Of a DNA stretch of 64,000 bases, positions 1 through 9,975 are shown piece by piece (position 1 is the stretch's first letter; every line of letters starts with the position of its first letter). Made by a program: the position numbers and the translations under genes. The notes below the pieces were generated by a model, which was given only the letters and a program-made list of their open reading frames with translations, made no database searches and was not told where the DNA came from. The DNA comes from Mikania micrantha (taxonomy: Eukaryota > Streptophyta > Magnoliopsida > Asterales > Asteraceae). The stretch lies in NCBI GenBank assembly GCA_009363875.1, contig CM018690.1, positions 17,005,692 to 17,069,691 of the forward strand, read 5' to 3'.

Positions 1-189
1 TCCTTTAAATCACTTATAAACCTAAACTTAGCAATCAAAATGTATTTAGACTTATTTCAATAATTTCTAAACCCTTGAATATGATTTTTAACAATAACAT
101 AACATTTCAATTAACAAAGTTACACTAAAAATCCCTAATTTTCACTAATCGGTTAAATTGGAATACCACTGGGCTAAATTAATCCATTT

Positions 190-495
190 GGGTTTCTCAA
201 ATACTATTGGGCCTCACTGGGCCTTCCTGGGCCTACCTTAGCCTTCCCTGGGCCTACTTGGTTTACATTGGGCCCTACTTGAACTTAGTGGGCCTTATTG
301 GGCTTCTCTTGGCTTTGTGGGCCTACATTGGCTATGTTAGGCCTAATTGATCTTGTTGGGCCTCCATTGACCTTATTGGGCCTTCATTTGCCTTGTTGGG
401 CCTTTACTAGCATTATTGGATCTTGATTGGCCTTGTTGAGCCTGTTGGACCTTCATTGGTCTTATTGGGCCTTGATTGGCCTTGTTGGGCCTGTG
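190..495. repeat. degenerate GGGCCTT-type short tandem repeat
   Basis: About 300 bp of imperfect units built on TTGGGCCT and CATTGGCCTTGTTGGGCCT, roughly 20-25 bp apart. It lies in the internal region of the Athila-like element. No coding sense is visible. Confidence 0.6.
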
Positions 496-551
496 ATAGC
501 ACCAACTCCCGTTAACAAGGTTAGTGTGAAAAGTCGGATTGTCACAGTAGG

Positions 552-971
552 TTGACCTTACAAGTTGAGAACGAGGCGGTGACCTTTGAGAATGGTAAGA
601 GGGAGACAACAGAGCAGAAAGGCACCTTGTGCCTAGTTGATACACATATGCCTCTTACCGGTACCTATGTTAGTGAGGAGGAGCACTTGGCTGCACAGAA
701 TGTTGATATTAAGTACCAGGGGCTAGTGAGAGATAAACCACCCGACATAGGGGTGGTTTACAGTGGAGTTTCTTATAGAGCAAAGTCCAAGTGTGGGGAT
801 CCCACAGCTTCACACGGATCCCCACAGCTGAGAGCTTTCATGTTGAGGGACTTTGGCTCTGATAGGAATCGTGAGTTTGAGGACTTAGGCGGTGGCTACG
901 TATACGAGCACCGTCGCCCCCGGATGTTTACTGAGTACGGGGGTAAGACTGTCTGCTTTGACCCCCCATAG
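552..971 (+). pseudogene. ORF remnant in the Athila-like internal region
   Basis: An open frame of 139 codons ending in TAG, immediately upstream of the conserved Athila 3' block. I do not recognise a domain. It is rich in charged residues, has no membrane segment, and contains a short internal duplication (GGATCCCCACAG occurs in near-identical form twice around 798-828). Its position next to the 3' block suggests the tail of the element's pol or post-pol ORF. The remaining internal DNA (1040-2600) is non-coding and T-rich. Confidence 0.35.
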
Positions 972-1039
972 ATATGGGTGTGGGTCCGAGTCTGGCTGAA
1001 GACTCGTTAATAAAACAAGCGCTATTGGGAGGCAACCCA

Positions 1040-2606
1040 CATTTATGTACAGTTTCGTTCCTTTTTATTTATTATTTTTCATTTTTAGTTGTTTTATTTT
1101 ATGTTTGTTTGTGTGCTAACTTGTTTGTCGAGCCATGCAGTCATGCATGAGCAGCTACTACAGGATCCCAGGTTCATTCATGGTTGCCTCATTTTAGTTG
1201 GATCTCTGCAGGTCACTATGGAGCTTACGCGTTTGCATGGATTGCATGTCAGGGAAGTACCACTTTTTCTTTCTTGTTACTGTCGTTTATTAGTTTATTT
1301 TTATTTCAGTCTTAGTGTTTCCCTGTTTTTAGACACATTAGGGACAATGTGTGTTTCAAGTGTGGGGATGGGGAAATTCCTTTCTTTTTATTTCTTTCTT
1401 TTGAGTCTAGTTTTGAAAAAAAATGAAAAAAAATTGAAAAATTTTGAAAATACCAAAAATAAAATAAAGCTTGAACTTTTGTAAGTCCTGATTACCTTTT
1501 GCTATTGCTTAACAAGTCTATTTCATTGTAAATCGTTAACAAAAGGCGAGTCGGCATGAGTTATTGAGTTGGTTACACAGTTAGTCTTTAAGTTGCGTGA
1601 TAAAGTTTTCCCAATTGGACTTGTTTTCAAAACTTATGGGTTTGGGATTCTTAAGATAGTGAAACTTGTTTGATAGTTGAAGACAGTTTATGTTCATATC
1701 GGTAACCCTATTCCACACGTTTCCAGTGAGATTTTGAGCCTTAACAGTCTTTATTCAATCACTGATTCGTTTGTGTGTGATTTGACCTACCTGTTGCATT
1801 GCTTTAGAACTTGTGCTTGTATACATTTTGAGACTTTGTTTAAGATTTGGCACAGATATGATTAAGGCATTAGGTTCACCCATTTCTTAGCCTTTTCTAT
1901 TTCTTTTGTTCCACACTATTATATATTCCAATTAGACACCCTGTTGAGCCTAAACCCTTTTCATTTGATCACCCTGTTTAATTTCAAGACATCAGGTTAG
2001 TTAGACAGTTACGTGTTTATGTTGATTAATTCTAGTGAAAAAAAGCCAAAGAAAATGAAAAAAAAAAGAGTGAAATGTGTGAATAAAAGGTCAAAAAAAA
2101 GGACCAAGTGTTTTCGTTTAAATGCTTGTTTGTGAATAAAGTCGACTACCGGATTTTTCCTTTGTGTTTTAGCCACTTTAAAACCCTACATGACCTACCC
2201 TTAGCCTAAGCCTACCTTTAAAGTCCTTTTGATCTGTGTTAGTCTTGATATTAGGTGGAGATTTGAATATAGCACAAGCTTATGTCAGCATTGTTACAGT
2301 GTTAGGTTATGAGAGTTCACTTGCAAAAATCCATATATTTAACCGAGTGTCGAGTGACAATTGTGAGGGTGTGAACGTAAATGGTTGAATTATTGACAAA
2401 TGGGTGATTCTTGATCAGGAAATCCCATGTTTTAAACACGCTTCATTGATGTCTGATTGGGTTGTAAATCTATTGACCGTTGTAAGTCTTGTGATTGATT
2501 GTGTAATTAATTCATAAACTCAAGCTCGGCTTTGTCTGATGTGAAACGTTTTTGAATTAGGTTGTGTTCTGCATTGCTTTAGTTTGCTTAGGGACAAGCA
2601 AAGTTC
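1040..2606. other. Athila-like 3' untranslated internal region
   Basis: No credible coding sequence. A polypurine-tract-like block (TTAGGGACAATG, then CAAGTGTGGGGATGGGG) sits at about 1348-1375, a second version of the block that directly precedes the LTR near 2588-2621. The rest is T-rich, with A-rich stretches at 1415-1460 and 2036-2100. Confidence 0.5.
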
Positions 2607-2621
2607 AAGTGTGGGGATTTT
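2607..2621 (+). other. polypurine tract of the Athila-like element
   Basis: AAGTGTGGGGATTT lies immediately before TGATGTGTCG, the first bases of the LTR. This is where plus-strand priming would occur. Confidence 0.6.
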
Positions 2622-4565
2622 TGATGTGTCGTTATTTACACATCGTTTTAGTATTTAATTTATAGGATTTTTTCTTATTTTATTAGATTTTTAATTAGTT
2701 TTTATTAGATTTTAATTGTTTTTACATATTTTTATTTTTTAATGTTACTTTTGTAGGTTTCGCGAAATAAACGTTCGTAATTGCGAAGAAACCGAAGCCC
2801 GGAGTAATTTTTATGAAGTTTGGAAGCTAAAATATTATTTTCAAAAGTTTCGGGATTGAAAAAAAATGCATTTCGGGAAGGTACGGAGCTTAAAATGGAT
2901 TTCTGGAAGTTAAGGGGGTAAAATTGCAAATCTGCCAAATTTCCAGCCGCAAGGGACACGTGGCAGCCCCTGGGCGTGCCACGCAAGCCCTAAAAACCCA
3001 TCTGGCCGGCGCCTGGATCCGGTACCCGCACCTGACCCGGAGGCCACCCCGTTTCCACTCACAGTGAGATCCGCTCGCGACCCGGTGGGTGCTCCATGAC
3101 CCGCGTGCCCCTCTCCAGCTTTGACCGGCTATTGTGGCCGTTGACCCGCGTTGACTGCCCTCTTTGACCCCTTTGACCGAGCCTTTGAACCCCCTTTTTA
3201 GCCATTTGAACTGGTTTTTGAGCCCAAGTCGTGAACCTTTGCTAATTTTCACCTATTTAAGCCATTTAAAACCCTAATTTCGGGAGAGATCACCCCATGA
3301 CGGCGGAAAACGAAGGAGAAACATATTTTTGAAGATTTTGAAGGTTTGGGGCTGAATTGGATGCTCGGGGGAGGCTCAGAACGCATATGAAAGTGTCCGG
3401 AAACGCGTTTTCGGGTTCTTTTTCTTGTTTTCTTGATTATTTCTCGTTTGTACTCGAATCCATGGACATGTTTCTGAATTTTTTTCATAATTTTACTGTT
3501 ATGAACATGTTTCTTGGCTAAAATCCTTGTATTACCCAGATTCAGATGAATAACGGTTAATTTAATTTGGTTTTCGGGTTTGTTTTTGTGGGATTTCGAT
3601 TGTTCATGATTAGGATCAGATTATATATGATTAATATTGATTATTTATTGCTTTTATGATGATCTATAAATGCATGATGATGTCCAATTGATAAGTCTTG
3701 GTTGTTGACTACGTGTTTTGACCGGTTTTATCAGTTTTAGGCTTAGATTTCGTATCTAATTCTATTTGGGTTTGCTTTGGCCAATTAAACCTTAGGATAT
3801 TATCTGTAATTGGATTATAAACAGTATGATTATCATTCCTGAGAGTAATCACGTAAGGGAATTTGGATTATTAGGGTTTTAGGGTTTTTCAGGCAAATTA
3901 CGTGACCATCGGGTTTTCCTGTTTATTCCTTAGAATTCCTTGCAATTCAAGGTATTAACTTATATATTTTGATGTATCGAGATTGTTGAAACTGACCACG
4001 TGATACGATCTTCTGAATCCTTAAACGGTCAGTGTTTGGAGAGACTGACTAGGTAATCCATTACACATCCCGGTGATCTTTCACATGACTCTTTGGAACA
4101 TTCTTTAGCATTAGTGAGACTGACCTTATGATCTAATGGTTCTAAGTGTTTCCTTTGTTGTCATATCCTTGTTGACCGGATATCCCGTATCTCATTCCCG
4201 AAACTGTTAAAGTTACCGTTGGGATTCCAAGTCTAGGTAGTACCCTTCCTTATCTGATTTATTCGTTTCTTAATTTGTTTCAGTTGTCGAGGTTATTTTA
4301 TTTCTTTATTTATTTCTTATAAAACACTTTTCTAAAAAACACAAATTTCCTTGTTTAGTAATTTCCTTCTTTAGTCTTAGTTTTGTCTTTATTTAGGGTT
4401 AATTCTTAGATTCCGTGTCCTTAGGTTCGATATCCGGACTTTCCTTAGCTATACTTCATACGTCAGGTACACTTGCCTGTATTGTGTAGTTTGGTTTAGG
4501 TTATTTCGATTTATTACTCGATAGTATTGAACCATCATTTTCTATATATATAAACCGACACATCG
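2622..4565 (+). repeat. 3' LTR of the Athila-like element
   Basis: It starts TGATGTGTCG and ends CGACACATCG, an inverted copy of the start with the last base changed from A to G. That gives about 1944 bp, within the usual range for Athila LTRs. The 5' LTR and the left TSD are out of view, so the right edge depends only on the inverted terminal motif. Confidence 0.6.
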
Positions 4566-4570
4566 GTTCC

Positions 4571-4708
4571 AAAGTGATGATATGGATGCAAGCATAGTCT
4601 GGTGCTCATATGCCCTATGTGCATCCTGATCCATATGCAGCTAGTTGCCTGAGAATACATGTTTAAGAAAAAGTGTCAACACATAGGTTGGTGAGTTCAC
4701 ATGTTTTG

Positions 4709-4745
<37 letters not shown>

Positions 4746-4923
4746 AAAGAAATGTTTGTCACGTGTCATGTTGTTTATCAAATGTTAGTTCCGAGCCCTA
4801 GGCTCCAAGTGTCAGTTGCGTCTCTACCGAACTAGACTTGTTAGCTCTTACCTCCTCCATGTCTCGTAAAAACAATGGCGCGATGGGTCGATATTACACG
4901 CGTCCCGACCTCCAGTCAGTATT
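4571..4923 (-). mobile_element. LTR X, left remnant
   Basis: This stretch is alignable by eye to the solo LTR at 41583-44480 (its part near 41850-42130): shared blocks include GCAGCTAGTT, CCTGAGAATACATGTTTA and CCGAGCCCTA. It continues at 18742 after the Copia insertion. Its left part was lost to the Athila-like insertion. The orientation is inferred from the TATA-like box in the right half. Confidence 0.7.
4919..4923. repeat. target-site duplication GTATT, left copy
   Basis: GTATT directly precedes the Copia LTR and is repeated at 18742-18746 directly after it. This exact 5-bp duplication fixes both ends of the element. Confidence 0.95.
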
Positions 4924-5207
4924 TGTTGGACCGATCGGGAGCTCGGAAACAATCCGAATCCAATGAAAAACTACTCGACAACCTCTGGGATAGTGCGGAA
5001 TCCTATTCCAGGGTTTTCCAAACGAAACCAACAGAAACCGTGGTGATCCGAGGCTGTAAAAACAACTTGGAAGCAACGATCGAACACCACGGGTTGAGAA
5101 TCGAACTTGGAAGCACAAGAACCGCTCAAATCTTCAAGGGTTTTGACACTGGAGTGCTAGGGAAGAAGGAGGGCTCTGGAAAGTTTTGTTTGAAATGATT
5201 TGAACTT

Positions 5208-5218
5208 CTATTTATAAG
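5208..5218 (-). promoter_or_regulatory. TATA box in Copia LTR (left copy)
   Basis: The sense strand reads CTTATAAATAG directly downstream of the CATTCG motif array. The same box occurs in the right LTR at 18373-18383, where it would drive the full-length transcript. Confidence 0.6.
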
Positions 5219-5225
5219 CTGTAGT

Positions 5226-5395
5226 CATTCGGCCGAATGAGTGGCCGAAGCAACTCATTCGGCGAATGACTAAGCTCGAATGAGCAGTCATTCGAATGAG
5301 TCATTCGGCGAATGACTCATTCTGAACTTAGACATTCGATACAACTCTCATTCGCCGAATGACTTCATTCTAGAGTCATTCGGCCGAATGAGCAG
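5226..5395. repeat. CATTCGNCGAATG motif array in left LTR
   Basis: Full or half palindromes begin at about 5226, 5256, 5289, 5302, 5333, 5349, 5366 and 5377. Several are perfect (TCATTCGGCCGAATGA). The steps are mostly 28-33 bp or about half that. In sense orientation the array ends just upstream of the TATA box. Confidence 0.85.
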
Positions 5396-5570
5396 TTTTC
5401 ATACTTAAACATTTAATAATCAAATCAAACACTTAGATAAACATTAATAATCAATAATCAATAAACATAAACATGATGAATTAGATACAAAGACAATTTC
5501 CATTAATACTTTGAATGATTACATGATAGTCATATACATAACCGAACTAGGGACAAAACATGTATCTACA

Positions 5571-5583
5571 TACTCCCCCTTGG
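5571..5583 (-). other. polypurine tract of the Copia element
   Basis: The sense strand reads CCAAGGGGGAGTA directly before the 3' LTR, the expected plus-strand primer position. It is only a few bases from the stop of the extra ORF. Confidence 0.85.
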
Positions 5584-5590
5584 ACCTAGT

Positions 5591-8500
5591 TCAACTCTTT
5601 GGAATGTCTTTCTTTGCAATCTTGTCTGAGATAGCTTTCCAATCAGCACCAGCATGAATCTTTAAGCAGATACAGAGACGAATAACTCTCATATACTGAA
5701 GAGCCTGCTCCATATCCTGTACGTCGAAGAAAATCTGATGTCGATAGAAAGCTTTAACATCATTCAATGAAAGATTGGTCAGCCACATGGGATCAAAAAC
5801 TCTGACAGTTTCCCATTGCTTGTCTTTGCACAGCACGATCACAGCCTCACCGGTTCTCCCATCATAGTACCACCATCGGAAGCCCTCCATAAAGTCTTGA
5901 CGCATCTTCCGTAAAGGAATCTTCTTCATGACTTTAGGGGGAAGCCACTTCAGGATTACTTTATGCTTCCGGGTATCTCCGTCAATCTCTGGTAGATAGT
6001 ACCTCTCTGGCTGCTGCGGCTGAAAATTCACCCATCTCTTCCGGTATTCATACTTGATTTGTCGAGAGAACCAAGCAGACATCCCGGAGTCTTCACAGTA
6101 TAGCATGTTCAGACGTGCTAGTTGATTGACCTCGAATCCAGGCAGCGTCTTGAAATCATGCGGGTGTTTGAAGTAATCTATACCCTTTTCCCTCTTTACT
6201 GCGTAGCACCCAAGATCATGGAAGTATGCCCAGCTGAGTATCTGACCTCCAGCCTTATATCCTTTGGTCCTGTAGACTTTCTTGTGCGTTGCTGGCATCT
6301 TCTCAGTGCTTTGTTTCTTTAGTACCTCCCAGTACGCAGCCCATTCTTCCTTTCTTTTCTTTAAGTCATCAGCTTCAGCCTTGCTAGCCTCTACTTGCTC
6401 TTCAAGATATCTGACCAAGAGATCCTCCGTTTCCTGATCAAATGGTTCAGTGAATGTAGGCAACTCAGCTTCAGCCGATGTATACTTCGGGTATTCTTCA
6501 TCAGTGATGTCTTCCAGAATGACATCATCTACATCATCAAAGAATTCTGGTTCGGGCTCTTCAGTACTAGGTACAGAGGTGTCATCAGTGACCACCTCGT
6601 CAGGATTCAACCTAAACAGCTCGGCAATCTGCTCCTTAGATAAACAGTGTATGATCTCACCCTCCTCCTTGTCGTAGCTGACCGAGTGCTGTATAATGCC
6701 CTGAGCGTCCAAGATCATAGTCAACGTCTTATCTAGCTGACGTCTCAACGGCACAGCTTCTACTTCCTCGGCTGCTTTGGGTTCATCTGTCTGTGCAGGA
6801 GGAGGTGGAGCAGAGGCTTTCTTCTTATCATTGGCCTTCTTGGATCGAATCTCTGATGAGGGAGGAGCCTGATCATCATCGTCATCATCATCAGTACTCG
6901 ATGAACCAGAAGACCCATTGCCAGATCCGTCCTTGGCCTCATCATCATGATCATCATCATCATCAGACTCATCGTCTTTGTCTGAGTCTTCGTAATCCAC
7001 CTGTTCCTCATCAGACTCTTCTTCATCTTCTTCTTTGTCTGAATCATCGGAACGATCCTCAGCTCCTTCCAGTCTGGGAGTACTCTCCTTCGAACCCTCG
7101 ACAAGTCCAGCTAGACGAGTATTCTCAGACTCTAGCTGCAGGATCCGATCACTGAAACCAGAGGCTGTCAAAGCCAACTGGTTGTGCTCATCAATGTATT
7201 TCAGGAGCTGCTCCTCCTGTTGTGCAGACCTGGCCCTCAAATCGGCCCTCTGGTCTGCAGCTTGAAGCAGCAGAGTATCCTGCTCTTCAATCCTCTGCGT
7301 GAGCTGAGCAATAACCAACTCCTGCTCTTTATTCTTCTTCTCTTGCTCCATGCTCCTCTCCATCAGTCTCAAGACCATACTGTTCAGTGTACTAAGCTGA
7401 TCTACAACTGAAACAGCAGGTATATGAACATCAGCACGAACTGTGGAGGGTCCAGAGGAAGCAGCAACATAAATAGGCTCTCGAATGAAAGGAGTGGACA
7501 GAGGGGCAGTAATGGCCTGAGTGTGAATGGCCCTTGTCCTTGTCAGTGAAGAAACTGACACAGCTGCTACTGATGTGACAGTAGTTGCAGCAGCTGTAGT
7601 CAGTTCTGACCTCCTTTGGAAAGAGAATCGGGTTCTCTTTCCCCTTCCAGCTCGGGATGAGGTGGAAGCACCAGCAGAAGATATCGTAGCTGTGGAGGTA
7701 GGAGCAGATGACCTTGGAGTGGGAGAAATGTCAAACTCTGGAGTAAATATCGTATCGGTAATATCCTCCAAATCATCATCTGTCCTCCTTCTCTTCCTCA
7801 TCACCACTCTTCCACCCTCATCCACCTTCTCAAACTCATCATCATGAGTCTTCTCAGAATCAGAACTATCTTCATCACCTTCACCTGCTACACCTTCTTC
7901 CTCACTCGAGTCCTCTGACTCACCATCACCACCTGAGGAATGTGGAATAGAGACATCGAGAGGAGCAGTCACTGATGAAGTAGTAGTAGACAAGAAATCC
8001 AAGTCCATCAGTGACTCGATATCCACATCCTCCTCTTGAGCTGTAGACACAGCAACATCAGCTCCAACACCAGAAGCAGTAACATCAACCATGCTCACTG
8101 AAGCAGCAGTGGTTATGTGTACTGATGACATCTCACCCGCACCTGTGCTCTCAACAGCAACAGTGCTCACCTCCACACCAGCACCACTCGGGCCTGCACC
8201 ACCATCTCCCTCATCACCATCACTATCATCACCACCAACTGGGACCACAATGTCCTCCACATCAGAATCGGAGTCATCGTGTCTCCATCTCCTTCCAGCT
8301 GGAGCTCTGTAGTCAGGTCGAGAGAGGTGACCAAACAATGATCGTGTAGTAGGCTTCCTCTCTTTCCCTCTGTATGACAAAACTCTGTTGAGAGTTATGT
8401 CATTCATGTGCTCCAATCTGATAATGTCAGCATTCAGCTTTGGGAGATCAGGAATCTGTGCATCAATGATCTGCTGAATGAATCGAGGGTACATCAAAAA

Positions 8501-9082
8501 CTTCTTGTCACCCTTCAGCCCCACGTTCTCCTTCATATGCAGAAAAACCATCTCGGAGAAGTTGAATGGCTTGTTGAGCACTAGAGCAGCAAATGCGCAC
8601 TGTATCGTTTCGCGCATATCATCGAAGCCTCCTCTCCTGGAGCCAAGGCAGTGTACAAGTACATGTGCCAAGTACTTGAACTGCGGGGACATGAACGCTT
8701 TGTTCAAAATCCCGGCTCCAATGTCTCCCTCGTACTTGCATCTGAGGAAGCATCCACGAACAAGAAATCTGTCAAGTAGAACTGGATGATCCGGAGAGTC
8801 CTGAAAGCCACACACCCTCCGTATGTGCTCAGCCGATACTACAATGTCATGACCTCTGACCTTGCCCCTGATGACTGTAGGCTCGGCCTCACAATCAATA
8901 TCCGCTGAGGTCCAGAATTCCTGCTGATGTGATAAATAGGGCACATGAATGGTCGAAATGGCAGTGAAAATCCTGGAACGCCTCAGGAAAGTAATGATAT
9001 CAGCATAATGCTTCGCGTTCGGAGTCGTCAGATCAAGATGGGCACAGATGTTATGCTTCGGTACTGATTTGTATCCTGCCAT
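5591..9082 (-). CDS. envelope-position extra ORF of the Copia element
   Basis: An intact protein of 1163 residues if it starts at the ATG at 9082; a four-codon upstream extension begins with GTG and was not used. Seen: a folded-looking N-terminal region of about 260 residues; a long Ser/Thr/Asp/Glu-rich middle; a coiled-coil-like stretch at about 560-665 (heptads rich in Q, E, L); a strongly acidic tract after it; a second short coiled coil near 900-930; and a Trp/Tyr-rich C-terminal domain over the last 100 residues. I see no signal peptide or membrane span, unlike a classical envelope protein. SIRE-type elements carry an extra ORF here, often called envelope-like. Its function is unknown. 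The ATG follows a splice-acceptor-like TTGTGCAG by one base, so expression from a spliced RNA is possible. It is the only undamaged ORF in the element. Confidence 0.85.
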   Translation of the reverse strand: MAGYKSVPKHNICAHLDLTTPNAKHYADIITFLRRSRIFTAISTIHVPYLSHQQEFWTSADIDCEAEPTVIRGKVRGHDIVVSAEHIRRVCGFQDSPDHPVLLDRFLVRGCFLRCKYEGDIGAGILNKAFMSPQFKYLAHVLVHCLGSRRGGFDDMRETIQCAFAALVLNKPFNFSEMVFLHMKENVGLKGDKKFLMYPRFIQQIIDAQIPDLPKLNADIIRLEHMNDITLNRVLSYRGKERKPTTRSLFGHLSRPDYRAPAGRRWRHDDSDSDVEDIVVPVGGDDSDGDEGDGGAGPSGAGVEVSTVAVESTGAGEMSSVHITTAASVSMVDVTASGVGADVAVSTAQEEDVDIESLMDLDFLSTTTSSVTAPLDVSIPHSSGGDGESEDSSEEEGVAGEGDEDSSDSEKTHDDEFEKVDEGGRVVMRKRRRTDDDLEDITDTIFTPEFDISPTPRSSAPTSTATISSAGASTSSRAGRGKRTRFSFQRRSELTTAAATTVTSVAAVSVSSLTRTRAIHTQAITAPLSTPFIREPIYVAASSGPSTVRADVHIPAVSVVDQLSTLNSMVLRLMERSMEQEKKNKEQELVIAQLTQRIEEQDTLLLQAADQRADLRARSAQQEEQLLKYIDEHNQLALTASGFSDRILQLESENTRLAGLVEGSKESTPRLEGAEDRSDDSDKEEDEEESDEEQVDYEDSDKDDESDDDDDHDDEAKDGSGNGSSGSSSTDDDDDDDQAPPSSEIRSKKANDKKKASAPPPPAQTDEPKAAEEVEAVPLRRQLDKTLTMILDAQGIIQHSVSYDKEEGEIIHCLSKEQIAELFRLNPDEVVTDDTSVPSTEEPEPEFFDDVDDVILEDITDEEYPKYTSAEAELPTFTEPFDQETEDLLVRYLEEQVEASKAEADDLKKRKEEWAAYWEVLKKQSTEKMPATHKKVYRTKGYKAGGQILSWAYFHDLGCYAVKREKGIDYFKHPHDFKTLPGFEVNQLARLNMLYCEDSGMSAWFSRQIKYEYRKRWVNFQPQQPERYYLPEIDGDTRKHKVILKWLPPKVMKKIPLRKMRQDFMEGFRWWYYDGRTGEAVIVLCKDKQWETVRVFDPMWLTNLSLNDVKAFYRHQIFFDVQDMEQALQYMRVIRLCICLKIHAGADWKAISDKIAKKDIPKS

Positions 9083-9083
9083 G

Positions 9084-9101
9084 CTGCACAACACAAGAAA
9101 T
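9084..9101 (-). promoter_or_regulatory. putative 3' splice site before the extra ORF
   Basis: The sense strand reads TTTCTTGTGTTGTGCAG, a pyrimidine-rich run ending in CAG one base before the ATG. Plant acceptors look like this. The donor was not identified. Confidence 0.4.
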
Positions 9102-9173
9102 ACACATATCAGTACAAGATGATCAATTAAACAATGAGATTTAACAAAAAATCAGATTAACTTTCTTCTGATA

Positions 9174-9349
9174 TGCCGAATGAGTCCATTCGCCGAATGA
9201 GTTATCTGTCGAATGAGGCTCATTCGTCGAATGACTCTCATTCGTCGAATGAGCTTGAGTATGACTTGTCATTCGCCGAATGATCCATTCGTCGAATGAG
9301 GCTCATTCGCCGAATGAGTCATTCGCCGAATGACGACATTCGGCAATAT
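9174..9349. repeat. CATTCGNCGAATG array upstream of the extra ORF (proximal)
   Basis: About ten copies of the same palindromic motif as in the LTRs (CATTCGCCGAATG, CATTCGTCGAATG) in 175 bp, about 90 bp upstream of the extra-ORF start in sense orientation. Confidence 0.85.
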
Positions 9350-9656
9350 GACAGTTCAAAATCCCTTTTGTCCAAAATCTCAAATCAATCCCAAAAACTT
9401 GTTATTCAGCACTCAGAAACTACCGATTAGCATATTTAATACATGACATTTCGAGTTTTAGGTCCATCTTAACAGATTATTCGTTGGGCAAAATCAAAAA
9501 CCCTAAAACCCTAAATTTGAATCTGTTAGAGATGATTTCATGGATGGAATCGGCTGAAATTTGATCTCCATATACCTGAGAATGAGAACAATAAGATTAT
9601 CAGTGGCAAGATCTTTCACAGTCACAAGAAATAGAAAAGGATGAATAAGTGTGTGT

Positions 9657-9975
9657 TTCGCCGAATGGGTATTCTCTGATATCGCGAAAGAGCAAAAGGT
9701 CGAATGACCCTCATTCGGCCGAACCACAGTTATATACTGTGCTCTCATTCGCCGAATGAGCTAAGCGAAAGGTCACAAAGATTCTTTTCCATTCGCCGAA
9801 TGAATACGGCGAAAGAGTCAATCGATGATCTTCATTCGCCGAATGAGACATTCGAATGAGACATTCGACATTCTTCATTCGTCGAATGAGGTTCATTCTG
9901 AGATGCTTATTCGGTCGAATGACTCATTCTCATTCGGCCGAATGAGTTCATTCTGCCTCTCATTCGTACGAATGA
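9657..9975. repeat. CATTCGNCGAATG array upstream of the extra ORF (distal)
   Basis: A second block of the motif, more degenerate, with variants such as GCCGAATGGG and CATTCGTACGAATG. A TATATAA sequence in sense orientation lies inside it at about 9730-9736, resembling the array-plus-TATA arrangement of the LTR. Confidence 0.75.

Larger units (their letters stand above)
1..4565 (+). mobile_element. Athila-like Ty3/Gypsy retrotransposon, 3' portion
   Basis: The block holds the 3' internal region and 3' LTR of an Athila-type element whose 5' part lies outside the window. Seen directly: a conserved non-coding block near 985-1040 (GTCTGGCTGAAGAC, then GCGCTATTGGGAGGCAACCC) that I recognise as a hallmark of Athila internal 3' regions; a polypurine tract with CAAGTGTGGGG just before 2622; and an LTR with the short inverted ends TGATGTGTCG and CGACACATCG. 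No protease, RT or integrase is left inside the window. It truncates the left side of LTR X, so it inserted into X. Athila is inferred from these motifs without a domain hit. Confidence 0.7.
4924..5570 (-). repeat. Copia 3' LTR (left copy)
   Basis: 647 bp, starting TGTTGGACC and ending TCTACA on the plus strand. Compared with the right copy it has C rather than T at 5077 (a CpG site) and lacks one AAACAT unit near 5465. In sense orientation it carries several CATTCGNCGAATG-type motifs (5226-5395) and then a TATA box. Confidence 0.95.

Noticed and set aside
4875..5198. 107-codon open frame, also present at 17968-18363
   Set aside because: It runs through the Copia LTR and its neighbour; both copies exist only because the LTR is duplicated. 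No domain.
6760..7155. Open frames rich in Met/Arg or His opposite the extra ORF
   Set aside because: Shadow frames of the acidic GAT/GAA-rich part of the extra ORF on the other strand or in other frames.
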